Shown: piece after piece, positions 1 to 8,740 of the stretch
How positions within the stretch are numbered: position 1 is the stretch's first letter
How the letters are laid out: every line of letters starts with the position of its first letter
NCBI RefSeq assembly: GCF_011604685.1
Contig: NZ_CP050063.1
Coordinates: 7,853,001 to 7,917,000 of the forward strand
Direction: 5' to 3'
From: Spirosoma aureum
GTDB taxonomy: Bacteria; Bacteroidota; Bacteroidia; Cytophagales; Spirosomataceae
DNA length: 64,000 nt
Program-made: the position numbers and the translations under genes
Notes under the pieces: generated by a model
Database searches by the model: none
Told to the model about the DNA's origin: nothing
What the model saw: only the letters and a program-made list of their open reading frames with translations

Positions 1-60
1 ATGAATTTATACTGGAACAGATCATGAGGGTACTCCAATCGTCATGTAAACCAAAATCGT

Positions 61-1107
61 ATGAACACGCAATTTGTGGCATTTGCCGATACGATTTCGC
101 AACCAGCAGGAAATCCTGAACAAGATCAGATCTTACTGGATGCGTACTCAAACACGGTCGTAAATGTAGCTAAAAAAGTAAGTCCATCTGTTGTACAGAT
201 TAAAGTAAGTGGACGTAATTCGGGAAATAGTCAATCTAACTCACAAGGACGTAGACCCAGCCAGTCAAGGCCCGACAATAACGACGGTGGTAGTGGGTCT
301 GGCTTTATTATCTCGACTGATGGCTATATAATCACCAACAATCACGTTGTAGCAGGAGCCAGTAAAATAGAAGTCGCTTTATCAGACGGCCGCGAACTTG
401 AGGCTACGTTAATTGGCCGCGACCCGGCTACCGATATTGCCGTTATTAAAATCTATACCGATGGTTTGAAAGCAATTCGGTTTGCGGATTCAAAGCAAGT
501 GCAGGTCGGCCAGATAGCCATTGCAGTAGGTAATCCCTACGGCTTTCAGTATTCACTGACAGCGGGTGTAGTGAGCGCCTTGGGACGAACCCTGCGTTCG
601 GAATCGGGACGGCTCATCGATGACGTTATTCAAACGGATGCAGCCCTGAACCCCGGCAATTCCGGTGGCCCATTGGTTAACTCACAGGGTGATGTTATCG
701 GCGTCAATACAGCAGTTATTTTGCCTGCCCAGGGTATCTGTTTTGCCGTTTCATCGAATTTAGCAGCACTGGTAGCGGGCAAGCTGATCATGGAAGGCCG
801 GGTTCGGCGCGGCTATCTGGGCATCGCCGGACAACTTATAAACCTGACTGAACGAATCAAGCAATATAATCAGCTTACTACAAAAACGGGCGTAATGGTA
901 TCGAGTGTAGAGCCCGATGGCGTAGCCGGCAATGGAGAGTTGTTGCAGGGGGATATTATTGTAGGATTTAATGGTCAGCCCGTTGCAACCGTCGATGATC
1001 TGCATCGGCTGCTGACCGATGATACGATCGGGCGTCGGATTCAGTTAACCATTCTTCGCGAAAATCGCCAGAAAGGCATTATGGTCATACCCGGCGAGAT
1101 GAAATAA
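61..1107 (+). CDS. HtrA/DegP-like trypsin-family serine protease with PDZ domain
   Basis: The 348-residue protein has the S1C (HtrA/Deg) catalytic set: His95 in TNNHVV, Asp125 in ATDIAVIK and Ser201 in NPGNSGGPL. A single PDZ-like domain follows at about residues 250-340. HtrA proteins degrade or refold damaged envelope proteins. A Gly/Ser/Gln/Arg-rich linker (about 51-80) precedes the protease domain. An in-frame stop at 25-27 limits upstream extension, so the ATG at 61 is the natural start. No signal peptide or membrane anchor is visible, which is unusual for a family that normally works in the periplasm. The protein may be cytoplasmic, or exported by a route I cannot recognise. Bases 1-60 hold only the tail of a reading frame ending at 27 and cannot be assigned. 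A 12-bp hairpin follows the stop. Confidence 0.9.
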   Translation: MNTQFVAFADTISQPAGNPEQDQILLDAYSNTVVNVAKKVSPSVVQIKVSGRNSGNSQSNSQGRRPSQSRPDNNDGGSGSGFIISTDGYIITNNHVVAGASKIEVALSDGRELEATLIGRDPATDIAVIKIYTDGLKAIRFADSKQVQVGQIAIAVGNPYGFQYSLTAGVVSALGRTLRSESGRLIDDVIQTDAALNPGNSGGPLVNSQGDVIGVNTAVILPAQGICFAVSSNLAALVAGKLIMEGRVRRGYLGIAGQLINLTERIKQYNQLTTKTGVMVSSVEPDGVAGNGELLQGDIIVGFNGQPVATVDDLHRLLTDDTIGRRIQLTILRENRQKGIMVIPGEMK

Positions 1108-1130
1108 GTAACTGATCATCAATACAAAAC

Positions 1131-1164
1131 ACAAATAGCCAGGCTTTATAGTCTGGCTATTTGT
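1131..1164 (+). terminator. Hairpin terminator after the HtrA-like gene
   Basis: Perfect 12-bp inverted repeat (1131-1142 with 1153-1164) around a 10-nt loop, 23 nt downstream of the protease stop codon. There is no strong T-tract. The position fits the end of the protease transcript. Confidence 0.6.
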
Positions 1165-1300
1165 GTAAATAAACTCATCACGAACCACGGGTAAAAAATA
1201 GTTTTATACGAACGAAACTAAACAGTGTATTAAGTTCAATAGTTACGTGCATGTGTTCACACACATAAATCATAGTTTCACTATTCATTATATCACTCAC

Positions 1301-1888
1301 ATGAAACGCATCTTGTTCGTTTTATTTATTCTTGCCGGTTTCTCAGCGTCGGCACAGGAGTATAAGCCGTTTAAAGTAAATCTATCGGTAGGCTATGCCA
1401 AGCCACTAGCTTCGGGTGTATCGGGCGGTGTTCTGTTTGCGATTGAGCCTAAATACGGTCTCAGTGATAATTTTGACCTTGGCCTCCGGCTTGAATGGGC
1501 TGTTGTCGCCCGTGGCGTTGTTGTGAATGGCAACACGTCAACAGGTGATGTAGGTGCTTTTGGGTCTTATCTATTGACCGGAAATTATTTATTTGGGAAA
1601 GGTAATGTTCGGCCATTTCTTGGCGTAGGTGTGGGACTTTATAGTATTGCTTCAGCGGGTACCGTTACAGTAAATAATGGTCAGACTAATCAGGACGTGA
1701 CGTTCGTTAGCGATACCAAATTTGGAGGTATGATCCGGGGAGGTATCAAGGCGGGTCACTTTGTAGCAGCTGTCGAATACAACGCAGCACCGACTACAGA
1801 TAACAAACTGGCTAACACAACCATCACAAGTGAAAATGCCTACCTAGGTATTAAAGTAGGCTTTGACATTGGCGGTGGTCGCCGGTAG
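1301..1888 (+). CDS. Outer-membrane beta-barrel family protein
   Basis: 195 residues when started at the ATG at 1301, which begins a clear signal peptide (MKRILFVLFILAGFSASAQ, cleaved after SAQ). An ATG at 1247 in frame would add 18 polar residues before the signal and is less likely. The mature part alternates short polar and hydrophobic strands with many Gly and aromatic residues and ends in a strand-like GIKVGFDIGG segment. This is the pattern of the small OmpW/PF13505-type barrels common in Bacteroidota. The exact role (porin, adhesin or lipid channel) cannot be read from sequence. It stands alone and converges on the next gene across a long palindrome. Confidence 0.8.
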   Translation: MKRILFVLFILAGFSASAQEYKPFKVNLSVGYAKPLASGVSGGVLFAIEPKYGLSDNFDLGLRLEWAVVARGVVVNGNTSTGDVGAFGSYLLTGNYLFGKGNVRPFLGVGVGLYSIASAGTVTVNNGQTNQDVTFVSDTKFGGMIRGGIKAGHFVAAVEYNAAPTTDNKLANTTITSENAYLGIKVGFDIGGGRR

Positions 1889-1955
1889 TTTTCAGCGTCA
1901 ATAAGCAATAGGGGAAATAGGTAATCAGGCTTTAACTATCCAGCCAGAATTACAT

Positions 1956-2002
1956 TAGGAGTTCCGCTTCGAGCCGTGCCACGGCTCGAAGCGGAACTCC
2001 TA
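1956..2002. repeat. Long perfect intergenic palindrome (23-bp arms)
   Basis: Arms 1956-1978 and 1980-2002 are exactly complementary, with one central base between them. It lies between convergent genes, so it could terminate both. The innermost part reads GAGCCGTGCCACGGCTC, the same CCGTG/CACGG end sequence seen in the palindromes at about 25.9 kb and 49.86 kb. The arms are unique within the window. Confidence 0.85.
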
Positions 2003-2027
2003 TTACTTATTTCCCCTATTCATTTTG

Positions 2028-2981
2028 TTACTCTTTTGGTACTAGCAAAGGGTGAAATCGAAGGCCATTGACGCGATTAAACTCCAGCGACGGAGCCGGG
2101 ATTTTAAAAAATTGCGCGGTTCCAATAAATCGCTGCAACGACGGACTAAACGTACCAATTCGTGACAGATCGGCGTCGGGTGAAATGAAAAACTGTCGAT
2201 AGCGCTCGAATTTGACTTCCTTCCCCTCTTTATCAAACACAGGTGGATTGTCGTGCCCGCCAATCATGCCACTGCCGCTATAGCCAAAGTCCAGGTTTAA
2301 CCAACGCGGAAAAGAAGGTCCAACCGGAAGTACCGACGCCAGATTCAGCGACAGCCAGTACTGCTGGCCATTATAATCTTTCAGCATCTGCACACCCGTC
2401 GTACGACCCAGTACATTCGGGCGGTAGGGCGGAAAAATTGTTTTCCGAAAGCCGTATTTAAGGCTAACTACCTGCTGACCAGCGCCATATTGCTGCCCTA
2501 CAAATAGAGCCGTACCGGCTATGTTGGCCACCATATCACCTTTCGAAAATCCCCATCCCTCCGCATGACCGTCGTACACTTCGAGTGTTGTCTGGAATAA
2601 CAAGGCCAATAAGCCCCCCGTCAGAATGCTGGCCTGCTCATTGACGCCACTCCATCGCATCAGTTCATAACCTCCCCGGCTCATGCAATAAGCGGTGGCG
2701 GCATGGCCTACTTTGTCCATTTGCAGCCATTCACGGTTATCATTGAAGGAATGAAACGGTACCTTTTTCTTGTACCATTGCTTACGGAGCATCAATAAAG
2801 TTATGGTATAGAACGCGGCTGTTCCGATTAAGACCCCAATAAATCGCCCCTCACGAATTCCCTGCGGATCGGATGCGCCCGGTATAGGGGTTGTTGGTGG
2901 CATGGGTTGAGCCCGTACAGACTGTCCCAGAATAATGATCACTAGCCCAACCCATAGTGCTCCCCGCATCCAATGTTTCAT
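2028..2981 (-). CDS. DUF2279 (YfiM-like) exported protein
   Basis: 317 residues from the ATG at 2981, which opens a signal sequence (MKHWMRGALWVGLVIIILGQ...VRAQ). A longer in-frame start at 3110 overlaps the end of hemW and puts 43 unlikely residues before the signal. The core holds the DUF2279 signature MDKVGHAATAY, then a Gly/Leu-rich segment and EVYDGHAEGWGFSKGDM, typical of predicted membrane-associated or lipoprotein-like proteins with no proven activity. A second hydrophobic stretch (VLIGTAAFYTITLLML) follows the signal. The C-terminal half looks extracytoplasmic. It follows hemW on the same strand with a gap of about 90 nt and may be co-transcribed. Confidence 0.75.
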   Translation of the reverse strand: MKHWMRGALWVGLVIIILGQSVRAQPMPPTTPIPGASDPQGIREGRFIGVLIGTAAFYTITLLMLRKQWYKKKVPFHSFNDNREWLQMDKVGHAATAYCMSRGGYELMRWSGVNEQASILTGGLLALLFQTTLEVYDGHAEGWGFSKGDMVANIAGTALFVGQQYGAGQQVVSLKYGFRKTIFPPYRPNVLGRTTGVQMLKDYNGQQYWLSLNLASVLPVGPSFPRWLNLDFGYSGSGMIGGHDNPPVFDKEGKEVKFERYRQFFISPDADLSRIGTFSPSLQRFIGTAQFFKIPAPSLEFNRVNGLRFHPLLVPKE

Positions 2982-3072
2982 GTGCCAAAAATACCAAAAA
3001 ACCGATGGTTCAGTAAAACGGGCTAAAGCAATACGATGGATAACGATACTGTCCGGGCTTATCACCTGCTTT

Positions 3073-4200
3073 CTATTCGACAAATAAGGAGGCAGCGACT
3101 CGGTCGGCAAAAAGTTTACCCGAATCGGTCAGGCACAGGCGATCATCGTCGCGAGTGAGCCAGCCAGACGCATACATGGCCGCAAGGTCAGCGGCCTGAG
3201 TCTGCACAAAATCCGTCCCAAGCAACTTACTCAGTTCGGTCAACGAACATCCCCATTTTGTTCGGAGACCAGTTAACAGATACTCATTAACCTGATCGGC
3301 AACAGTCAGGATTTCAATCGTAGCTGGTATATTCTCCTGCTGGATAGTTGCCACATACCGCGCATTGTTGGCAATATTGTATTGTCGACTGAAACCATTG
3401 TAGGAATGGGCGCTTGGTCCAACTCCCAGGTAGGACTTTCGTTGCCAGTAGGCCGTATTATGCCGGGCGTATTGGCCCGGTTTGGCAAAATTCGAGATTT
3501 CGTAATGCTCATAGCCTGCCTCTCTGAGTGCCTTTGTCAGTTCTTCAAACTGTTCGGCAGCCAGATTTTCGTCAACGGCTGGTAGCTTCCCTTTCTGTTT
3601 CCGGCGCCCAAAAGCAGTATCAGGTTCAATAGTCAACGCATAAGCCGATAAATGAGGCACATCGAGTTCCAGCATTTTCTGTAAATCCGTTTGCCAAAGC
3701 GGTACTGAACGACCCGAATCAGGAATGCCATAAATCAAATCGACGCTCATGTTGTCAAATCCGGCTTCCCGCGCCAGAAATACACAGTTTTCTGCTTCTG
3801 TAGCCGTGTGAGCGCGGTTCATCCAACGAAGCGCAGTTTCATCGAAGGTTTGAATGCCAATACTCAGGCGATTGACGTATCGACGCAATACCTGAAGCTT
3901 TTCAGCACGCAGGTCATCAGGATTAGCTTCGAGCGTTATTTCGGCTGTAGGCGAAACGAGGAAATGCGAATGAATTGTCTCAATGATTTGCGCCAGTTCC
4001 GGTTCAGTCAGTAAAGATGGGGTACCACCTCCGAAGTAGATCGTTTCCAGCGATTTTTCGGTCAGGTAATCTTTCTGAAGGGCAATTTCAGCACAGATAG
4101 CGTCGACTACTGAAGATTTCTTACTCAGATTCGTGCTAAAATGAAAGTCGCAATAGTGGCAGGCTTGCTTGCAGAACGGAATATGGAGATAGAGATGCAT
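3073..4200 (-). CDS. hemW: HemW, heme chaperone (radical SAM, HemN-like)
   Basis: 375 residues beginning MHLYLHIPFCKQACHYCDF. Cys10, Cys14 and Cys17 form the CxxxCxxC iron-sulfur motif of radical SAM enzymes, followed by FGGGTPSLL, which binds S-adenosylmethionine. The short N-terminus, lacking the roughly 50-residue extension of HemN, and the C-terminal HemN_C-type domain (about 290-375) point to HemW rather than coproporphyrinogen dehydrogenase. HemW proteins bind heme and deliver it to respiratory enzymes. Older annotations often call this family coproporphyrinogen III oxidase. Confidence 0.9.
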   Translation of the reverse strand: MHLYLHIPFCKQACHYCDFHFSTNLSKKSSVVDAICAEIALQKDYLTEKSLETIYFGGGTPSLLTEPELAQIIETIHSHFLVSPTAEITLEANPDDLRAEKLQVLRRYVNRLSIGIQTFDETALRWMNRAHTATEAENCVFLAREAGFDNMSVDLIYGIPDSGRSVPLWQTDLQKMLELDVPHLSAYALTIEPDTAFGRRKQKGKLPAVDENLAAEQFEELTKALREAGYEHYEISNFAKPGQYARHNTAYWQRKSYLGVGPSAHSYNGFSRQYNIANNARYVATIQQENIPATIEILTVADQVNEYLLTGLRTKWGCSLTELSKLLGTDFVQTQAADLAAMYASGWLTRDDDRLCLTDSGKLFADRVAASLFVE

Positions 4201-4302
4201 CTATCGTAATGACAACAAAGCGGGGCAATGGGTTCCTATGAGCAGGTGGAGAAATTGAAGCTGTAGAAATCTGTTTTCTGGAGCAGACTATCGGCGGTCT
4301 TC

Positions 4303-4755
4303 TTAAATTATCTTTTCCAGAACGATAGTCAATCCATGCCTGCCCTGTACCGTCCCGATAATATCGAAACCACAGCGTAGATTCAGGATTAGCATTTCAC
4401 GCCACTGGTTATAAGTTTGTGTTCTTACCGTGGAATAATTCTGCTCACGACACCAGTCGTGTTGGCGATTCATCAGCTCTTTGGCAATCCCTCTGCCCCG
4501 GTAGGAGGGATCAACACAACCCAGCCAGCTATAGTAATGCCCTGGCTTACGCTCATAGCCCAGTTTGCAGCCTACGATCTGCTCATTTTCCAGAGCAAGC
4601 AAAATCTGGATGCCCGTTCGAGCTTGTTGGTAGTTGAGTTCAGTCAGTAAATCAGCTTGTGATTGATTGGTAAAGACCGTCGCGAGGAGGTTCAATAAAG
4701 AAGCAAGTTCCGGCTGCGAAGGCAGGCCGTTCTTCAATACATAGTGAAGTTCCAT
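4303..4755 (-). CDS. GNAT-family N-acetyltransferase
   Basis: 150 residues with one GNAT fold. The acetyl-CoA pyrophosphate-binding loop is visible in VDPSYRGRGIAKELMNR (Q/R-x-x-G-x-G/A type). Upstream strands carry LALENEQIVGCKLGYE, typical of beta2-beta4, and the C-terminus has LRCGFDIIGTVQGRHGL, the usual end of single-domain members. The substrate is not predictable. It is transcribed in the same direction as hemW but separated by about 100 nt. Confidence 0.8.
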   Translation of the reverse strand: MELHYVLKNGLPSQPELASLLNLLATVFTNQSQADLLTELNYQQARTGIQILLALENEQIVGCKLGYERKPGHYYSWLGCVDPSYRGRGIAKELMNRQHDWCREQNYSTVRTQTYNQWREMLILNLRCGFDIIGTVQGRHGLTIVLEKII

Positions 4756-4803
4756 AGGACGAAGATGCTCAAAAGCGCTCGTTCGCCAAAGAAAAAAAAC
4801 CGA

Positions 4804-4959
4804 TCAATCCGGGCACTTCTTGCAGCGCTTGCCCTTTTTGTACTTCTTGCAGCACTTTTTCAGCACGCAGTCATAACTAAGGAAAGGGTTCGACTGGATA
4901 ATCGGTTTTGAATCGTTCAGAGCAGTAAGCGATTCAGGAGAAAAAAATTCGGCGGTCAT
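4804..4959 (-). CDS. Small Cys/Lys-rich protein, 51 residues
   Basis: An open reading frame from ATG at 4959 to TGA at 4804 encodes 51 residues. The first 29 are ordinary (MTAEFFSPESLTALNDSKPI...). The tail is extremely basic and cysteine-rich: CVLKKCCKKYKKGKRCKKCP, with five Cys in the last 21 residues, spaced C-x4-CC-x8-C-x2-C. I know similar short proteins with a CCKKYKKGK..CKKCP ending from Bacteroidota genomes, where they remain unnamed. The Cys pairs could bind zinc or iron, and the Lys content suggests nucleic-acid or membrane contact; both are inferences. The reading frame is too short for routine gene calling, but its composition is not random. Confidence 0.65.
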   Translation of the reverse strand: MTAEFFSPESLTALNDSKPIIQSNPFLSYDCVLKKCCKKYKKGKRCKKCPD

Positions 4960-5094
4960 TCGTACCAGTTGTTTTCGCAGCAAAGGTACGCTTGTTTAGA
5001 TTCATTACAAATTAAAATTTAGCAATAATCGTTCGGCTATTTCAGAAACAGGAAATTTGCGATCAATAGCCTCTTCTTTATTGACTAAACCCTT

Positions 5095-5505
5095 ATGAAC
5101 CTGGCCTCACTTTACCGGTTTCGTTCGATTGGCGTACTGATTTTACGGCTGGCTTTTGGTTTTCAGCTGGTAAAAGTCTCGTATCCATATGCTTTTTCGC
5201 CCGACAAAAAAATGCCGGAATTTATGTCGTATCTGACCAGTCTGGGATTTCCTTTGCCTACAATTGGTGCCTATCTATCGGTCTATACGGAGTTAATTGG
5301 CGGCATTTTGCTTCTGTTGGGGTTGTGGACTCGCTGGGCGAGTATCCTGCTTATCATTAATTTTAGTGTGGCTGTCGGTATGGCTCATCTGGCTATCAAT
5401 GACACATATCAAAACACATTTCCATCAGTCAATCTGCTGGCAGTTTGCATTTTTCTACTCGTTAACGGCCCTGGTAAGCCGTCTATTGATGAAGGCATCA
5501 ACTAA
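5095..5505 (+). CDS. DoxX family membrane protein
   Basis: 136 residues with four predicted membrane helices: about 12-30, 58-78 (LSVYTELIGGILLLLGLWTRWAS), 82-103 and 112-126. The pattern fits DoxX/SURF4-type quinol-oxidase-related membrane proteins, and the sequence between helices 1 and 2 (PEFMSYLTSLGFPLP) matches the usual DoxX loop. Partners in other bacteria include thiosulfate:quinone oxidoreductase and redox-stress complexes, but nothing here fixes the role. The last 17 nt overlap the next gene in another frame, so the two are probably translationally coupled. Confidence 0.85.
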   Translation: MNLASLYRFRSIGVLILRLAFGFQLVKVSYPYAFSPDKKMPEFMSYLTSLGFPLPTIGAYLSVYTELIGGILLLLGLWTRWASILLIINFSVAVGMAHLAINDTYQNTFPSVNLLAVCIFLLVNGPGKPSIDEGIN

Positions 5506-6724
5506 TCGCAACAGTTTACTGATAGCCCTGCTGGCTACAATCTCCCTTAGCGTTTGTTTTGGTCAAACGGCATTGCCCGTTGTTCACGACACAACCTTGA
5601 CGGGATATACCCGCACCACGCTCACGCCCTTGTATTACGGCCTCGGCACTGATCGACTGGGGGGCGCTCGTATGGAAACGCTCGATTCTGGAATTGTACT
5701 GAATTTGACGGGGCTGGCCAGCGTTGACTCTACACATCAATTCTGGCGGGTCAGGCTATCGCCTACACTAACGGCCTTCATTCCCAGGGATCAGGTTGCT
5801 ATCGATACGCTTCACACCTTTCCCAAAGCTGCGCTTACCGGAAACTGGACTGTTTACGGGGATTCTGCAAAATCAGGCTCAGCATCTCGATTCGATTATG
5901 TGGCCGTTCGCCTTCCCGCCCGCTTTCCCTACCGAAGCCAGCAGCAACTTAATCCGTCAAGGCTAATCCTAGATGTATTTGGGGTTACCGTTAACACGAA
6001 CTGGATCACCCAGCTGGCTTCGGCCCAGGAAATCCGTAACGTTTGGTTTGAGCAGATCTCCGACGAAACTGTACGGCTTTTCATCGACGTCAAACACAGC
6101 CAATCATGGGGTTACTCCATTTATTATCAACGCAATACCTTGATGATTCGGATTCGGAGACCTCCCCAGAAACACAAACTTCGCGGCTTAACGATTGCAG
6201 TCGATGCAGGACACGGCGGCACAAATACAGGTGCTAATGGAAATGTGTCGGGGCGTTTAGAAAAAGACTTTACACTTGATGTTGCCAATCGGTTACGCTC
6301 ACTGCTCGAACGGGCAGGTGTTCAGGTAGTGATGTCCCGCATGAGCGATACGCTTATCGGGCCAACAGCGCGTATTCTGGCTATGCGGCAAAACTTACCC
6401 GACCTTCTGGTCAGCATTCATTTTAATTCATCGGACAATACGCGCGTACAAGGTGTTAGTACATACTACAAACACCTCGGTTTTCGGCCACTGAGTCAGG
6501 CAGTCCTGCATGAACTACAGAAAACGGGGGCCGCCGAATTTGGCAACATTGGCCATTTTAATTTTTTCTTCAACACGCCTACCGACTACCCAAACGTGCT
6601 GGTCGAAGGACCGTTCCTGAGCAATAGGTCCGATGAAGATCGTATTCTTGATGAACGGTTTCGGCAGCATATGGCCAAAGCCATCCGACGAGGTCTGAAA
6701 CGGTTCGTTGCCGACAGTAAGTAG
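5489..6724 (+). CDS. N-acetylmuramoyl-L-alanine amidase (Amidase_3)
   Basis: 411 residues from the ATG at 5489, which starts a signal peptide (MKASTNRNSLLIALLATISLSVCFGQ). Earlier in-frame starts lie inside the doxX gene and translate to non-signal sequence. Residues about 25-230 form an all-beta region ending in an AMIN-like stretch (VTVNTNWITQLASAQEIRNV). The C-terminal amidase domain (about 232-405) carries the zinc ligands and catalytic residues His242 (DAGHGG), Glu258, His311 (SIHFNSS) and Glu373 (VLVEGPFLSN). The enzyme cuts the amide bond between N-acetylmuramic acid and the stem peptide in the periplasm, in cell separation or wall turnover. Confidence 0.9.
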   Translation: MKASTNRNSLLIALLATISLSVCFGQTALPVVHDTTLTGYTRTTLTPLYYGLGTDRLGGARMETLDSGIVLNLTGLASVDSTHQFWRVRLSPTLTAFIPRDQVAIDTLHTFPKAALTGNWTVYGDSAKSGSASRFDYVAVRLPARFPYRSQQQLNPSRLILDVFGVTVNTNWITQLASAQEIRNVWFEQISDETVRLFIDVKHSQSWGYSIYYQRNTLMIRIRRPPQKHKLRGLTIAVDAGHGGTNTGANGNVSGRLEKDFTLDVANRLRSLLERAGVQVVMSRMSDTLIGPTARILAMRQNLPDLLVSIHFNSSDNTRVQGVSTYYKHLGFRPLSQAVLHELQKTGAAEFGNIGHFNFFFNTPTDYPNVLVEGPFLSNRSDEDRILDERFRQHMAKAIRRGLKRFVADSK

Positions 6725-6732
6725 TTTATGGC

Positions 6733-6772
6733 TTTGGTTTACGGTTGTCAGCGGAGAAAGCCGTAAACCAAA
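6733..6772. terminator. Bidirectional hairpin terminator between amidase and phzF-like genes
   Basis: Perfect 12-bp inverted repeat, 6733-6744 with 6761-6772, around a 16-nt loop, in the 64-nt gap between two convergent genes. Confidence 0.65.
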
Positions 6773-6788
6773 AATCACAAACCAGCCA

Positions 6789-7586
6789 TTACAGTATTTC
6801 TCCGGTCAGGTATAATTGTACCTGACCGGAAATATCGACACGGGCTTCATTGAGCTTACAGCGCAGATAGCCACCCCGTTTCGATAGCTGAAGAGCCGTT
6901 AGATCTGTCTTCCCGAGTTGCTCGGACCAGTAGGGCACGAGGGTTGTGTGTGCCGAACCGGTTACCGGATCTTCATCAATGCCGGACTGAGGGCCAAAAA
7001 AACGGGATACAAAGTCAATTCCAGAATTGGCATCGCCAGGGGCTGTTACAATAACACCACGCGCTGGCACTGTGCTCATTTCCCGAAAATCAGGCTCCAG
7101 GGCTGCAATCTGCGCCTGCGATTCATAGATCAGCATGTAATCGGTTTTGCCTTTGTAAACTGCCAGCGGTTTTTCGTTCAGACTAGCTAACAGGGCAGGT
7201 GGCTGTAAATTAGCCTTATGCACCACATCAATCGGAAAATCGAGCGTTAGCCAGCCATCTTCACTCCGGCATACTTTCAAGGGACCACTTCGGGAGCTGA
7301 AATATATATGGTCTGTTTCTGGTTTCTGTTCCAGAAAAAATACGACGTAACCGGTAGCCAATGTTGCATGGCCGCAAAGGTCTACTTCAAGGGTTGGCGT
7401 AAACCAGCGGATATGATAGTTGGCTTCCCCTTCAGTTTTAACGTAAAAAGCCGTTTCGGCCAGGTTGTTTTCAGCGGCAATGCGCTGCATCTGTTCATCA
7501 GGGAGCCACTCGGTCAGCGGAACAACCGCAGCCGGATTTCCAGAAAAAAGGTGATCGGTAAAAGCATCAAGTTGATAAATACGCAT
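6789..7586 (-). CDS. PhzF family isomerase/epimerase-like protein
   Basis: 265 residues spanning both halves of the PhzF fold. The N-terminus (RIYQLDAFTDHLFSGNPAAVV) and NLAETAFYV, with the likely catalytic acid Glu44, are characteristic. The second half has DEDPVTGSAHTTLVPYWSEQLG, the other conserved patch. PhzF of phenazine producers isomerises trans-2,3-dihydro-3-hydroxyanthranilate. No phenazine genes are nearby, so this is one of the many PhzF-like proteins of unknown substrate. Confidence 0.9.
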   Translation of the reverse strand: MRIYQLDAFTDHLFSGNPAAVVPLTEWLPDEQMQRIAAENNLAETAFYVKTEGEANYHIRWFTPTLEVDLCGHATLATGYVVFFLEQKPETDHIYFSSRSGPLKVCRSEDGWLTLDFPIDVVHKANLQPPALLASLNEKPLAVYKGKTDYMLIYESQAQIAALEPDFREMSTVPARGVIVTAPGDANSGIDFVSRFFGPQSGIDEDPVTGSAHTTLVPYWSEQLGKTDLTALQLSKRGGYLRCKLNEARVDISGQVQLYLTGEIL

Positions 7587-7668
7587 GGGTAATAACGGAA
7601 AAGACCATTGACGGCACTCATCTAGTTTCTAGACTCATTTCGCCCGGCCAGGTTACAGGTTTATATGT

Positions 7669-8358
7669 TTAGGAATGATATTCTTTGTTCTGCAATGTGG
7701 TTAGCATATCCATCGAAAACTCAGTCAATGAAGGTATAATCACATCGGCGATGGTAAATTTGGGGTGATCCAGTTCAAATGCAGCAGGCACGGCCACGGT
7801 CTGCATACCAGCCGAATGGGCCGATATCAGACCACTCCCTGAGTCTTCAAACGCAATGCAGGCTGCGGGTAGTACACTTAATTTACGAGCGGTTCCCAGA
7901 TAAACGTCGGGTGCGGGTTTATTGCGGGCCTCCAGTGTAGCCGAATGCCAGAGCGTCAGATAGTTACGAATACGAAGCCGGTTTACCACAACCTCAATCA
8001 GGCTCATAGGCGAGGCCGATGCGATAGCCGTCGGGATTCCCAACCGAAAAAATAACTCCAGTGCTTCAATAGCACCCGGCATCGGTTCGGCTAAGTTGGC
8101 AATACGCTCGTGAACACCGGCCGTAATGGCATCGCCAAGATCGGCATGACTACGGCCTGCGGCTGCTTCCTCACTCCAGGGTGCTCGTGCAAACCAATAA
8201 TTCACAACATCTGGAATTGGCAACCCTGTCGTTTGTTTGCACTCATCGTCGGTCAGGTATAGCCCGACTGTTGCGAATACTTCGCGTTCCATGGCCCGCC
8301 AGTGGGGTTCAGAGTCCACCAGCAGCCCATCCATATCAAATATTGCTGCGTGTATCAA
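7669..8358 (-). CDS. HAD-superfamily sugar-phosphate phosphatase, HxpB-like
   Basis: 229 residues. Motif I FDMDGLLVDSEP contains the nucleophile Asp8 and acid/base Asp10. Motif II is in TAIASASPM, motif III Lys in LEARNKPAPD, and motif IV in CIAFEDSGSGLISA. The cap after motif I and the EPHWRAMEREVF sequence resemble hexitol-phosphatase B (YniC/HxpB) and beta-phosphoglucomutase-like phosphatases. Substrates are probably phosphorylated hexoses, hexitols or 2-deoxy sugars, but the family is promiscuous. It stands alone with about 80-90 nt on either side. Confidence 0.85.
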   Translation of the reverse strand: MIHAAIFDMDGLLVDSEPHWRAMEREVFATVGLYLTDDECKQTTGLPIPDVVNYWFARAPWSEEAAAGRSHADLGDAITAGVHERIANLAEPMPGAIEALELFFRLGIPTAIASASPMSLIEVVVNRLRIRNYLTLWHSATLEARNKPAPDVYLGTARKLSVLPAACIAFEDSGSGLISAHSAGMQTVAVPAAFELDHPKFTIADVIIPSLTEFSMDMLTTLQNKEYHS

Positions 8359-8452
8359 AATAAGTCATGAGTAGTTAGTGTCGCGCCATCGATACGACGG
8401 GCAGTCATTCGGACGAAAAGTAGGTTGACCCCTGAATCACTGCCGCCATTTC

Positions 8453-8740
8453 TCACACGTCGGCTCTACGAAAAGGTTTCACATCGACTTTGTCCCAGAC
8501 GCCCTGAACGATGTAAGGATCAGACTTGAGGTAGTCGGCCAGCTGCTCTTCTGTTTCCAGATCGAGGAGTAACATAGAGCCGATCATTTGTCCAACCGGA
8601 TCAAGAAGTGCACCACCAAGGACAAACTGGCCTTTTGCTTTTAACTCGCGGACATAGTCGAGATGAGCGGGCCTGGTAGCCATACGCCGGTCAAGCGCAT
8701 CGGCATCGGTGTGATCGTAAGCATGAACAACGTATTGCAT
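8453..8740 (-). CDS. YciI family protein
   Basis: 95 residues from the ATG at 8740 (MQYVVHAYDHTDADALDRR). A longer frame to 8776 adds 12 residues with no family similarity. The compact alpha/beta fold of YciI-like proteins is recognisable: His in the first strand, RPAHLDYVREL after it, and the GALLDPVGQMIGSMLLL and DPYIVQGVWDKVDVKPF segments. These small ferredoxin-fold proteins are putative dehydratases or ring-cleavage accessory enzymes with no confirmed substrate in most species. Confidence 0.85.
   Translation of the reverse strand: MQYVVHAYDHTDADALDRRMATRPAHLDYVRELKAKGQFVLGGALLDPVGQMIGSMLLLDLETEEQLADYLKSDPYIVQGVWDKVDVKPFRRADV

Noticed and set aside
5297..5488. Longer N-terminus for the amidase
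   Set aside because: It lies inside the doxX gene in another frame and places 64 residues before an obvious signal peptide.
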